Shown one piece after another: positions 24,697 to 33,473 of a stretch of 36,343 bases of DNA. The notes below the pieces were generated by a model. It was not told the DNA's origin. It was given only the letters and a program-made list of their open reading frames with translations, and ran no database searches. The stretch lies in assembly GCA_018827205.1 (NCBI GenBank), contig JAHJXZ010000270.1, positions 1 to 36,343 on the forward strand, read 5' to 3'. The stretch is from Gammaproteobacteria bacterium (lineage in GTDB: Bacteria > Pseudomonadota > Gammaproteobacteria > Pseudomonadales > Pseudomonadaceae). The position numbers and the translations under genes are program-made. Positions within the stretch are counted from its first letter, which is position 1. Each line of letters starts with the position of its first letter.

Positions 24697-24741
24697 GGCG
24701 AAGCATGCTTCGCCCCGGCGAACGCACGGCCAAGGATGGCC
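24697..24741. repeat. Two small palindromes between rimK and the c-di-GMP gene
   Basis: GGCGAAGCATGCTTCGCC (24697-24714) is a perfect 18-bp palindrome; GGCCA-AGGA-TGGCC (24728-24741) is a second hairpin. There is no T-run. They resemble extragenic palindromic elements placed between convergent genes. Whether they repeat elsewhere in the genome cannot be seen here. Confidence 0.45.
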
Positions 24742-24800
24742 GGGCCGGTATTGCAGATCACTACAGGGCGCGGCAGGGATGCCGAAACGCAGACTCAAGC

Positions 24801-27800
24801 CTATAGCTGGTGCTGCTGCATCCAGGCCTGAAAATCGGCCTCCCTCAGCGGCCGACTGAAGTGATAGCCCTGCCCCAATGAGCAGCCATGTTCACGCAAA
24901 CAGTCGAGTTGCCACTGGGTTTCGATGCCTTCGGCCACACACTCCAAACCCAGATTACGTGCGATAACCAGGATGGTCTGCACCAGCATCAGGCCGCTGC
25001 CGTCTTCGCCGTCCATGTCCCAGGTAAAGCTACGGTCGATCTTCAGGCGGTCCAGCGGCAGGCGCTTGAGGTAAGTCAGCGAGGAATAACCGGTACCGAA
25101 ATCATCGATGGCGAAACGCACGCCCAGCACCTTAAGTGCCTGCATGTTGCTGATGCACTGTTCGACATCTTCCAGCAGCACGCCCTCAGTGATTTCCAGC
25201 TCAAGCGCCGTGGCCGGCACCTGATGGCGCTGGAGACACTCGCTGATGCGCGCCACACAACCGCGCTGGCGCAGCTCACGCGGGCTTAGATTGACCGCCA
25301 GCACCAGCTGCGGCCACTGCGGCAACCAGCGCGCCAGTGCCGCACACGCCTGCTCCAGCACCCAGGCGCCGAGCTCTTCAATTAAACCCGTTTCCTCGGC
25401 CAGCGGGATAAAGTCGCCGGGCATGACTTCGCCGCGCTCCGGATGCACCCAGCGCAACAGCACTTCCGCGCCGGCAATGCGCTCAGTGGCCAGCGCCAGT
25501 TGCGGCTGAAATACCAGATACAGCTGATTGCGCTGCACCGCCTGGCGCAGCTCGCTTTGCATCTGCAATCGCTGATCGATAGCCGCCTGCATCTCCGGGG
25601 CAAAGAAATGCAAGGCGTTGCGTCCACCCTGCTTGGCCCGGTACATGGCGGTATCGGCCTGTTTCAGCACATCAGCCGCTACCTGACTGCCGAAGGGGTG
25701 CAGGGCGATACCGATACTGGCGCTGATCGACAGCTCATGGCCATCGATCCAGCAGGTGCCAACCAGGCTTTTCAGCAGTTTTTCCGCAGTGACAGCCGCC
25801 GCTTCTGCAGCCAGTTGCGGGTTGCTGTCGAGCCCTTCGAGCAGCACCACAAACTCGTCTCCGCCCATCCGCGCCAGGGTATCTTCGGCGCGCAAACCAC
25901 TGGCCAGCCGCGTCGTGACTTCACGCAAAAGGCCATCGCCGACCAGGTGACCGAGGCTGTCGTTGACCGTTTTGAAGTGATCGAGGTCGATAAACAGCAG
26001 CGCGCCCAAGGTGTTTTCGCGCTGTTCACGGTCCATCGCGTGCTGCAGACGGTCCAGCATCAGGCGTCGATTGGGCAGACCAGTGAGTTCGTCACTGAAG
26101 GCCAGCCGTTCGATTTCACGCTGATAACGCTGCCGTTCGGAAATATCAGTGACGCTGCCACGGATCAGCACTGGCTCGCCAGGCATGCGCACCAGGCGGA
26201 CCTCGCAAGGAATCTGCCGGCCTTTGCTGTCGCGGTGCAGCCAGTCGAACACCGGCGCCTCGCCGGCCATCGCCCGCTTTAAATAAACCCTCCCCAGCTC
26301 AGCCGTCAGCTGACCGTCCGCTTGCTTGCTTGGGCTCAGATCAAATACACGCTTACTGGCGATTTCTTCACGGCTGTAACGCAACAGGCGCAGGGCATTG
26401 TCATTGCACTCGACCAGCGTGCCGTTGAGGTCGAACAGCATGATCGCCTCGGGCGCATTCTCGACGATGGTGCGGTAGCGCGCCTCGGCCTGCAGGCGCT
26501 CGCTGATGTCTTCGACCAGCAGCAGGAACATGCGCACCCGACCGGTACTGTGGCGCACCGCACGCAGGCTGACGCGGGTATGCACCAGGCTGTCGTCGGC
26601 GCGGCGAAAGCGTTTTTCCAGCTCAAAACCTTCACGGCGGCCACTGAGTACCTGGTCGAGCAGCGGCAGCTCATTGTGCAGGTCATCCTCCAGCGACAGC
26701 TCTTCCCAGCTCGACGCCAGCAACTGTTCGCGCGAACGCCCGAGAATGCTGCAGAGCTTGTGGTTGACCTCCTCCCAGGCAAAGTTCGGGCTGGTCAGGG
26801 CCATGCCGATCAGCGGCGCCTCGAAGAACAGGCGCAGGCGCTCATCACGCTCGCGCAGTTGCTGCTCGGCGTATTTGCGCGCACTGACATCCTGCAGCGC
26901 GCCATACACGCGCACCAGCTCGGTCCCATCGCGCTCGGTAATGCCACGGATACGCAGCCAACGCGTTTTACCCTTGGCGGTGAGCAGGCGCACTTCGATA
27001 TCGAATTGCTCCAGTCCATCGATCAGCTGCTGCAGCACCTGCTCGGCCAGCACGCGACCACTGGCATCCAGGTAGCTCAGGGCGCCATTGAGATCAGGTG
27101 TGCCGTTTTTCGGGTCCAGTTCGTAGATGCGAAAGCAACCGGCGCTCCAGTCCATATCCTGCTCTGGCAGGTTCAGCACCCAGCCGCCGAGATTGGCGAT
27201 GTGCTCGGTCTGGCTGAACAGGTAGCTCTGCTTGAGCAGCTCGTCGCTCTGTGAGCGCACCTGTGTGGCCAGTTGCTCGCGAGCGGTGACATCGCTCTGC
27301 AGGGCGACAAAATGACTGATGCCCTGGTCATCACGCATCGGCGCCAGGGTAAATTCGTTCCAGAACTGCTGGCCGTCCTTGCGGTAGTTACGCAGCACCA
27401 CATCGCAGCCCATGCCCTCGCGAACGGCCTGCTGCAGGCGGCTCAAGCCTTGTTGCTGCTGGTCATCACGCAGGAGGAAATTCCAGCTGTTGCCCAAGGT
27501 CTCCTCGCGGCTGTAGCCGGTAATCTGCTCGAACGCCGGGTTGCAGTAAATCAGCGGCAACGCGGGCTGACGCGCATCAGCAATGATCACCCCCAGCGGG
27601 CTGGCCTCCAGCGCCAGGTTAGCCAGCGCCAGTTGCTGCTGCATCTGCGCACTGCGCGCCAACGCCTGACGCAGATCACTCAGGCTGCGCCCCACTAACA
27701 GCGTGGCGAGCATAAATAGCAGCACGCTGAAGTGCAGTTCCAGGCGCTGTGGATCAAGCCAGGCGGCGGTATCGCCCAAGCCACGCAGCAACGGCAGAAT

Positions 27801-28571
27801 CAGCACCATCAATACGCTGAGCACCGCACCACAGACACCGCCGGCAAAGCCCCAGACCAAGGCCAGGCCCAGCATCATCACGCCAATCAACGGCAGATTT
27901 AGGGTCAGTGGCAACACCCCAAGGAGCCAGGGCATGCCAATTAACAGCAGCACCAACAGTGACCAGGGCGGCAACTGGCGCAACACCTCTGGCACCTGCT
28001 CGCAGCCGCTGCGCACGGGCACCGCCAGCCAACCGCACCGGCGCAGCCAAGGCGTCAGGTAAGCCAGCAAAGGGATGGCGATGGCCAGGGCAGTAAGGCT
28101 GTCGGCCAGCCATAAGGTCATACTGCCCGAGAGCAGCTCCTCCAGCGGCGCATGGCCGATCAGCCAGAGGTTGCCATGCACCCCCAGCGCCATTGGAATG
28201 ATCGGCAACAGCACGCCAAGCAGCATAAAGCGCAGTAAATGACTGAGGTCGGGCAGGGCCGGATCAAACGGCCGCTGCCGCAGCAACAGCCAAGCCAGCG
28301 CTACACCAAGGGTTTCCGGCAGCGCGTAGAGGGGAGCCCACTGCCACTCCAGCTCCCAGAGCGGGATCGATAACATGGCATTGAGGTACACCGCCAGCAG
28401 CACGCGCGGGCCCCACCACAGGGCAAACACCAGCGCCAGGGCAAACGGTGGATACCAGAGCGCCGCCCCGTCGGTGAACTGGGTCGCCAGGGACAGCCAG
28501 GTGGCCAGATGGAGCAATGGCAGCGGCAGCAACCAGGTCCATGGATAGAGGCGGTGGGGAACTGCAGGCAT
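24801..28571 (-). CDS. MASE1-PAS(x4)-GGDEF-EAL c-di-GMP protein with LOV-like PAS
   Basis: This 1256-residue inner-membrane protein starts with a MASE1 sensor (about 10-300, eight or so helices), then PAS-type domains at about 318-430, 450-570, 575-695 and 700-815, GGDEF at 820-985 and EAL at 1000-1250. GGDEF is intact (MGGDEF, 903-907) with I-site RAED (894-897); the EAL reads EVL (E1036) with ITEG, DDFGTGYSS (1156), K1177 and AEGIET present, so both activities are possible. The first PAS resembles a LOV domain (NPAFEQITGYSREETLG, then NYRKDG and FWN at 395-405), but the adduct cysteine position is Trp363 (GNSWNFL). It is convergent with rimK and 67 bp upstream of envZ on the same strand. 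Start at 28571 fits the MASE1 length. Confidence 0.93.
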   Translation of the reverse strand: MPAVPHRLYPWTWLLPLPLLHLATWLSLATQFTDGAALWYPPFALALVFALWWGPRVLLAVYLNAMLSIPLWELEWQWAPLYALPETLGVALAWLLLRQRPFDPALPDLSHLLRFMLLGVLLPIIPMALGVHGNLWLIGHAPLEELLSGSMTLWLADSLTALAIAIPLLAYLTPWLRRCGWLAVPVRSGCEQVPEVLRQLPPWSLLVLLLIGMPWLLGVLPLTLNLPLIGVMMLGLALVWGFAGGVCGAVLSVLMVLILPLLRGLGDTAAWLDPQRLELHFSVLLFMLATLLVGRSLSDLRQALARSAQMQQQLALANLALEASPLGVIIADARQPALPLIYCNPAFEQITGYSREETLGNSWNFLLRDDQQQQGLSRLQQAVREGMGCDVVLRNYRKDGQQFWNEFTLAPMRDDQGISHFVALQSDVTAREQLATQVRSQSDELLKQSYLFSQTEHIANLGGWVLNLPEQDMDWSAGCFRIYELDPKNGTPDLNGALSYLDASGRVLAEQVLQQLIDGLEQFDIEVRLLTAKGKTRWLRIRGITERDGTELVRVYGALQDVSARKYAEQQLRERDERLRLFFEAPLIGMALTSPNFAWEEVNHKLCSILGRSREQLLASSWEELSLEDDLHNELPLLDQVLSGRREGFELEKRFRRADDSLVHTRVSLRAVRHSTGRVRMFLLLVEDISERLQAEARYRTIVENAPEAIMLFDLNGTLVECNDNALRLLRYSREEIASKRVFDLSPSKQADGQLTAELGRVYLKRAMAGEAPVFDWLHRDSKGRQIPCEVRLVRMPGEPVLIRGSVTDISERQRYQREIERLAFSDELTGLPNRRLMLDRLQHAMDREQRENTLGALLFIDLDHFKTVNDSLGHLVGDGLLREVTTRLASGLRAEDTLARMGGDEFVVLLEGLDSNPQLAAEAAAVTAEKLLKSLVGTCWIDGHELSISASIGIALHPFGSQVAADVLKQADTAMYRAKQGGRNALHFFAPEMQAAIDQRLQMQSELRQAVQRNQLYLVFQPQLALATERIAGAEVLLRWVHPERGEVMPGDFIPLAEETGLIEELGAWVLEQACAALARWLPQWPQLVLAVNLSPRELRQRGCVARISECLQRHQVPATALELEITEGVLLEDVEQCISNMQALKVLGVRFAIDDFGTGYSSLTYLKRLPLDRLKIDRSFTWDMDGEDGSGLMLVQTILVIARNLGLECVAEGIETQWQLDCLREHGCSLGQGYHFSRPLREADFQAWMQQHQL

Positions 28572-28581
28572 GCTGACCTCA

Positions 28582-28623
28582 TGTCATCGCGCTGATAAAG
28601 CATAGTTCAGCGCAGTGATGACA
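28582..28623 (-). promoter_or_regulatory. Interrupted inverted repeat upstream of the c-di-GMP gene
   Basis: TGTCATC and GCGCTGA (28582-28595) pair with TCAGCGC and GATGACA (28607-28623) around an 11-nt loop, with a 3-nt bulge. It lies 10 nt before the start of the 1256-residue gene on the minus strand. The TATGCT in the loop is a weak -10 candidate. It could act as an operator or as a hairpin near the ribosome binding site. Confidence 0.35.
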
Positions 28624-28638
28624 GTATGCCAGTGCGTT

Positions 28639-29955
28639 CTAGACGGCGTCGCGCGGTAACAACAGCCCCAAGGGTAGGCACACCCGCGCTTCCAGCCCGC
28701 CACCGGAGCGGTTGCGCAACTCGACGCTGCCGCCGTGCAACGCGGCAATCCGCTTGACGATGGCCAGCCCCAACCCGGCACCCTGGCCGCCACGGGCGCG
28801 GTCACCACGGATAAAGGGGTTGACGATGCTACCCAGCTCAGCCGGATCAATGCCTGCACCGCGGTCTAGCACGCTTAGCACCACATAGGGCGCGCTGTGG
28901 TCGCCAGACAGGGAAACCGCCACTTCCACCGCATTACCGCCATAGCGCAAGGCGTTTTCGATCAGGTTGACCAGCAGCCGCTTGAGCGACACTCGACGCA
29001 ACGGGAAGGCTGGTACGGACTCCAGACACAAGCGCACCATTTCCTGCTTCTGGTTGTAGGGCGCAACCACTTCACGGATCAGCTCCAGCAGGTCGAGCTG
29101 CTCCAGCGGCTCGTCACGGCCGTCACGGATAAAGGCCAGGAACTGGTCGAGAATCGCATCCATGTCCTCGATATCGCGCACCATGTCCTCGGTCAGCTCC
29201 GAGTCGGTGTGCAGAAATTCCATGGACAAGCGCAGCCGGGTCAACGGCGTACGCAAGTCATGCGATACCCCGGCGAGCATCAACTCACGCTCGCGGGCCG
29301 CCTGTTCAACGTCTTCAGCCATCTGATTGAAGGCGCGGTACACCTCGGTCATCTCGCTCGGCGTATCCCCCACCGGCAGGCGCACGCTGCGTCCCTTACC
29401 GATCTGCCGGGCAGCAAATACCAGGCGCTTGAGCGGCGCACTGAGCTGACGCACGAAAATCCACGCCGCCGCCGTCGACAGCAGACCGATGGCCAGGAAC
29501 CAGCCCAACACACTCCAGATCCGCTGGCCGCGCAGCGGGTGCGGATACAGCGGCACCCGCAGCCAGTCGTCGCCCAGCGCTGGCGCATGCACCCAAAGCG
29601 CAGGTGGACTCTTGGCGCGCACCCGCACCTCGGTGTCCGGGCCCAGCTCGGTACGCATCTGCCGCTCGAAAATCTCGCTGTACGGCCAGTGCTGCTCGGT
29701 GGCTGGCACCTGCTCGTGCGGCACGCGCTTGAGCCCGGCCGCCTCGGCGATGGTGGCGCGGTCTTCCGGGTCCGCTGCCCAGTAGGCGCGCAGGGTCAAC
29801 GCGGCGCCGTGACTGTATTGGCGGTCGACCAGCACGTCCTCGTTCATCATCAGATAAACCAGGGTAAGCGCCTTGGAGAACAGCACCACGATCAACACCA
29901 GCCACAACGTGCGGGCGAAGAAGCTTTGCGGAAACCAGAGAGGGGTTTTCATCAA
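28639..29955 (-). CDS. envZ: Sensor histidine kinase EnvZ/AmgS
   Basis: A 438-residue inner-membrane kinase: TM1 about 14-36, periplasmic region 37-145, TM2 about 148-170, HAMP 170-222, then DHp with GVSHDLRTPLTRLRL (phosphorylated His232), N-box LVNLIENALRYGG (N330, N334), and ATP-lid segments DRGAGID and GAGLGLAIVKR. The SHDLRTPLTR H-box is the EnvZ type. Its start is 3 nt after the OmpR stop, so the two form an operon. In P. aeruginosa this pair is AmgRS, which responds to envelope stress from mistranslated membrane proteins and sets aminoglycoside tolerance. The intrinsic stimulus here is not shown by the sequence. Confidence 0.95.
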   Translation of the reverse strand: MMKTPLWFPQSFFARTLWLVLIVVLFSKALTLVYLMMNEDVLVDRQYSHGAALTLRAYWAADPEDRATIAEAAGLKRVPHEQVPATEQHWPYSEIFERQMRTELGPDTEVRVRAKSPPALWVHAPALGDDWLRVPLYPHPLRGQRIWSVLGWFLAIGLLSTAAAWIFVRQLSAPLKRLVFAARQIGKGRSVRLPVGDTPSEMTEVYRAFNQMAEDVEQAARERELMLAGVSHDLRTPLTRLRLSMEFLHTDSELTEDMVRDIEDMDAILDQFLAFIRDGRDEPLEQLDLLELIREVVAPYNQKQEMVRLCLESVPAFPLRRVSLKRLLVNLIENALRYGGNAVEVAVSLSGDHSAPYVVLSVLDRGAGIDPAELGSIVNPFIRGDRARGGQGAGLGLAIVKRIAALHGGSVELRNRSGGGLEARVCLPLGLLLPRDAV

Positions 29956-29958
29956 GGT

Positions 29959-30693
29959 CTATTTATTACCGTCCGGCACGAATACATAACCGACGCCCCA
30001 GACCGTCTGGATATAGCGCGGCTTGGACGGATCCGGCTCGATCAGCCGGCGCAGGCGGGAAATCTGCACATCAATGGAGCGCTCCAGGGCGTCCCACTCG
30101 CGGCCACGGGCCAAGTTCATCAGCTTGTCGCGGGTCAGCGGCTCGCGGGCGTGTTGCACCAGCGCCTTGAGCACGGCGAACTCGCCGGTGGTGAGCATAT
30201 GCACCTCGTCACCCTTCTTCAGCTCGCGGGTGGCCAGGGACAGTTCGTATTCGCCGAAACTCACACTTTCGTCTTCGCTGCCCGGCGCACCTGGCACTAC
30301 CGCGACCTGGCGACGCAGCACAGCCTTGATCCGCGCCAGCAGCTCGCGTGGGTTGAACGGCTTGGCCAGGTAATCGTCAGCGCCCAGCTCCAGGCCCTGA
30401 ATACGGCTGGCCTCGTCGCCCTTGGCGGTGAGCATGATGATCGGCACCTGATTGTTCGCCTCACGCAGGCGACGGCAGGCGGATAGGCCGTCCTCGCCCG
30501 GCAGCATCAGGTCGAGGACCACCAGGTTGAACAGCTCGCGGGCCAGCAGACGGTCCATCTGTTCAACGTTCTCTACCGCGCGCACGCGGTAGCCCTGCTC
30601 GTCGAAGAAGCGCTCAAGCAAGCGACGCAGACGAGCGTCGTCATCAACGATAAGGATTTTTTCGCCTTCAGCGGGAAGTGCAGTGCTGCTCAT
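29959..30693 (-). CDS. ompR: Response regulator OmpR/AmgR
   Basis: A 244-residue response regulator: receiver domain with acidic pocket DDD (17-19), phosphorylation site D61 in VVLDLMLPGEDG, the KPF motif (ADDYLAKPFNPREL), and a C-terminal OmpR/PhoB winged helix (about 145-240) ending VWGVGYVFVPDGNK. The linker is short and contains PGAPGSEDE. AAGGAG lies 8 nt before the ATG. It leads the ompR-envZ operon and is divergent from tex across 225 bp. Confidence 0.96.
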   Translation of the reverse strand: MSSTALPAEGEKILIVDDDARLRRLLERFFDEQGYRVRAVENVEQMDRLLARELFNLVVLDLMLPGEDGLSACRRLREANNQVPIIMLTAKGDEASRIQGLELGADDYLAKPFNPRELLARIKAVLRRQVAVVPGAPGSEDESVSFGEYELSLATRELKKGDEVHMLTTGEFAVLKALVQHAREPLTRDKLMNLARGREWDALERSIDVQISRLRRLIEPDPSKPRYIQTVWGVGYVFVPDGNK

Positions 30694-30843
30694 TCAGGGC
30701 TCCTTGTCCGGGCATCCGCCGGGCGCGGACGCGCTGGCAGTGTGCAATGGTCGGCATTATGGCTCAGGAGCCGCAGCCGACGTGCAGCCCATTGTTAGCA
30801 GATTTTTCCCCGACTGGTTCCCGGTGCGTTGCCGGGCAGTGTT

Positions 30844-30849
30844 TATAAT
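30844..30849 (+). promoter_or_regulatory. Candidate -10 element of tex
   Basis: A perfect TATAAT 69 nt before the tex start. No good -35 lies at 16-18 nt, and the preceding TTGCCG at 30829 is too close (9 nt). A TG lies upstream but one base too far for the extended -10 form. Confidence 0.45.
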
Positions 30850-30918
30850 GCGCGGCTTTCGTGTCTGGCCCGTGGTCTGCGTGGCCGGTTTTTCGTTTCA
30901 GTGTGGGTAGCTTTTTCT

Positions 30919-33246
30919 ATGCTCAGCATCAACAACCGCATCGCCGAAGAACTGGGCGTACGCCCGCAACAGGTCGCCGCCGCCGTGGCGCTGCTCGATG
31001 AAGGCTCCACCGTGCCGTTTATCGCGCGCTACCGCAAAGAGGTCACCGGCAGCCTGGATGACACTCAGCTGCGCAACCTGGAAGAGCGCCTGCGCTACCT
31101 GCGCGAACTCGACGAGCGCCGCGCCAGCATCCTCGCCAGCATCGAGGAGCAGGGCAAACTGACCCCTGAGCTGACCCGCGAAATCAACCTGGCCGAAACC
31201 AAGACCCGCCTGGAAGACTTGTACCTGCCGTTCAAGCAGAAGCGCCGCACCAAAGGCCAGATCGCCCTGGAAGCCGGCCTCGGCGAGCTAGCCGACGCAC
31301 TGTTTAACGACCCGACGCTGACGCCGGAAAGCGAAGCCGAACGTTTTATCGATGCGGAAAAGGGCTTTGCCGACATCAAGGCCGTGCTCGAAGGCGCCAA
31401 GTACATCCTCATGGAGCGCTTCGCCGAGGACGCCAACCTGCTGGCCAGCCTGCGCAGCTACCTCAAGGACAACGCCATTCTCAGCGCCCGCGTAGTCGCC
31501 GGCAAAGAGAACGAAGGCGCCAAGTTCCGCGATTACTTCGAGCACGACGAGAAGCTCAAGGGCGCACCGTCACACCGCGCACTGGCGATCTTCCGTGGCC
31601 GTAATGAAGGCATTTTGAGCGCCAGCCTGAAAGTCGGCGACGAAATCCCAGGGGCCATGCACCCGTGCGAAGGCATGATCGGCGAGCGTTTCGGCATCAG
31701 CGCCCGCGGCCGCGCCGCCGATAAATGGCTGGGCGAAGTGGTGCGCTGGACCTGGAAGGTCAAGCTCTACACTCACCTGGAAACCGACCTGTTCGGCGAA
31801 CTACGCGAAGGCGCCGAGGACGAGGCGATCAACGTATTCGCCCGTAACCTGCACGACCTGCTGCTAGCCGCCCCGGCTGGCCCGCGTGCCACCCTGGCGC
31901 TCGATCCGGGCCTGCGCACCGGCTGCAAGGTGGCCGTGGTCGACGCCACCGGCAAAGTGCTGGAAACCTCCACGGTGTACCCGCACGCGCCACGTAATGA
32001 CTGGGATGGCACCCTGGCGATCCTCGCCAAACTGTGCGCCAAACACGCCGTCGACCTGATCTCCATCGGCAACGGCACCGCCAGCCGCGAGACCGACAAG
32101 CTGGCTGCCGACCTGATCAAAAAGTTGCCGGGCCTGAATCTGACCAAGGTTATGGTCTCTGAAGCCGGCGCCTCGGTGTACTCGGCGTCCGAGTTGGCCG
32201 CCAAAGAGTTCCCGGACATGGACGTGTCGCTGCGCGGTGCCGTGTCCATCGCCCGCCGTCTGCAGGATCCCCTGGCGGAACTGGTAAAGATCGACCCGAA
32301 ATCCATCGGTGTCGGCCAGTACCAGCACGACGTGTCGCAGCTCAAGCTGGCGCGTTCGCTGGATGCGGTGGTCGAGGACTGCGTAAACGCCGTCGGCGTG
32401 GATGTGAACACCGCCTCCGCTGCCCTGCTGGCGCGGATTTCCGGCCTTAACACCACCCTGGCGCAGAATATCGTGGCGCACCGCGACGCCAACGGCGCGT
32501 TCAACAGCCGCGCCGACCTGCTCAAAGTGCCGCGTCTGGGCGACAAGACCTTTGAGCAGGCCGCTGGCTTCCTGCGTGTAATGAACGGCAGCAACCCACT
32601 GGACGCTTCCGCCGTGCACCCGGAAACCTATCCGCTGGTGCAACGCATCGCCGCCGACACCGGCCGCGATATTCGCTCGCTGATCGGCGACTCGGGCTTC
32701 CTCAAGCGCCTCGATCCCAAGCAGTTCACCGACGACAAGTTCGGCCTGGTGACCATCGGCGACATCCTCAGCGAGCTGGAAAAACCCGGCCGCGACCCGC
32801 GCCCGGAGTTCAAGACTGCCGAGTTCCAGGAAGGCGTGGAAACTCTCAACGACCTCAAACTGGGGATGATGCTCGAAGGCGTAGTCACCAACGTGACCAA
32901 CTTCGGCGCCTTCGTCGATATCGGCGTGCACCAGGACGGCCTGGTGCATATCTCGGCGCTGTCGGAGAAGTTCATCAAAGACCCGCATGAGGCGGTCAAG
33001 GCCGGCGACGTGGTCAAGGTCAAGGTCATGGAAGTGGACATTCCACGTAACCGTATCGCCCTGTCGATGCGCATGGGCGACACCCCAGGTGAGAAAATCG
33101 AAGGGACGCGTGGCGGGCAATCCCGTGGCGGCAAGCCCGCCGGCAATGCACCGCGTAGCGAGCGTCACTCCAGCCAGGAAAAGCCGGCTCCGGCCAGCGG
33201 CGGCATGGCAGCGCTGTTTGCCAACGCTAAACAACTGAAGAAATAA
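30919..33246 (+). CDS. tex: RNA-binding transcriptional accessory protein Tex
   Basis: A 775-residue nucleic-acid-binding protein of standard Tex length: N-terminal helical domain, YqgF-like domain with [16 protein letters not shown] (about 320-335), helix-hairpin-helix block [25 protein letters not shown] (about 495), and an S1 RNA-binding domain ([28 protein letters not shown], about 650-680) followed by a Ser/Arg/Gly-rich tail. Tex influences transcription elongation and toxin gene expression and is broadly conserved. The ATG at 30919 is chosen because homology begins there; no strong ribosome binding site is visible. A perfect TATAAT lies at 30844. It ends before a 14-bp hairpin. Confidence 0.96.
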   Translation: MLSINNRIAEELGVRPQQVAAAVALLDEGSTVPFIARYRKEVTGSLDDTQLRNLEERLRYLRELDERRASILASIEEQGKLTPELTREINLAETKTRLEDLYLPFKQKRRTKGQIALEAGLGELADALFNDPTLTPESEAERFIDAEKGFADIKAVLEGAKYILMERFAEDANLLASLRSYLKDNAILSARVVAGKENEGAKFRDYFEHDEKLKGAPSHRALAIFRGRNEGILSASLKVGDEIPGAMHPCEGMIGERFGISARGRAADKWLGEVVRWTWKVKLYTHLETDLFGELREGAEDEAINVFARNLHDLLLAAPAGPRATLALDPGLRTGCKVAVVDATGKVLETSTVYPHAPRNDWDGTLAILAKLCAKHAVDLISIGNGTASRETDKLAADLIKKLPGLNLTKVMVSEAGASVYSASELAAKEFPDMDVSLRGAVSIARRLQDPLAELVKIDPKSIGVGQYQHDVSQLKLARSLDAVVEDCVNAVGVDVNTASAALLARISGLNTTLAQNIVAHRDANGAFNSRADLLKVPRLGDKTFEQAAGFLRVMNGSNPLDASAVHPETYPLVQRIAADTGRDIRSLIGDSGFLKRLDPKQFTDDKFGLVTIGDILSELEKPGRDPRPEFKTAEFQEGVETLNDLKLGMMLEGVVTNVTNFGAFVDIGVHQDGLVHISALSEKFIKDPHEAVKAGDVVKVKVMEVDIPRNRIALSMRMGDTPGEKIEGTRGGQSRGGKPAGNAPRSERHSSQEKPAPASGGMAALFANAKQLKK

Positions 33247-33259
33247 GCCAACGCCCGCA

Positions 33260-33292
33260 GGCCCACGGACATACGATCTATGTCCGTGGGCC
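33260..33292. repeat. Perfect 14-bp hairpin after tex
   Basis: GGCCCACGGACATA (33260-33273), 5-nt loop, TATGTCCGTGGGCC (33279-33292). It starts 14 nt after the tex stop but has no T-run on either strand, so it is not a standard intrinsic terminator. It may stabilise the tex mRNA 3' end or be an extragenic palindrome. Confidence 0.6.
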
Positions 33293-33383
33293 CCGCGCCC
33301 GCCTCTCGCGCGTCGCTCTGGCGCAAAAGCACAGCGCCCAGCTATAACCTTCTTCACCCGCCTCGGGTTATAAAGCGCTATCG

Positions 33384-33398
33384 ACCGCTGATTGCGGT
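33384..33398 (+). promoter_or_regulatory. Short terminator-like hairpin in the gshA leader
   Basis: ACCGC, 5-nt loop, GCGGT, then TTTTC (15 + 5 nt). It lies about 70 nt before gshA, just after a TATAAA (33369-33374) that could be a -10. A 5-bp stem is weak. It could be an attenuator or a 5' stabilising hairpin, or the actual end of tex transcription. Confidence 0.3.
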
Positions 33399-33449
33399 TT
33401 TCTCGCCCCCTTGTAGAGCACGCCTGTCGTCCCCATATTGAGGCGACCG

Positions 33450-33473
33450 ATGCGTGAAGGAATGCAATCTTGA
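33450..33473 (+). CDS. Seven-codon upstream reading frame overlapping the gshA start
   Basis: ATG at 33450 opens MREGMQS with its TGA at 33471-33473, overlapping the gshA TTG start at 33470 (TTGA). The AAGGA that serves gshA lies inside it. Termination here would place a ribosome on the gshA start, so it may couple translation. It could also be chance; only the overlap is seen. Confidence 0.3.
   Translation: MREGMQS

Noticed and set aside
28897-30486. 529-codon plus-strand open frame
   Set aside because: Antisense to envZ and ompR, both certain; composition rich in Gln, His and Leu is the shadow of their codons.
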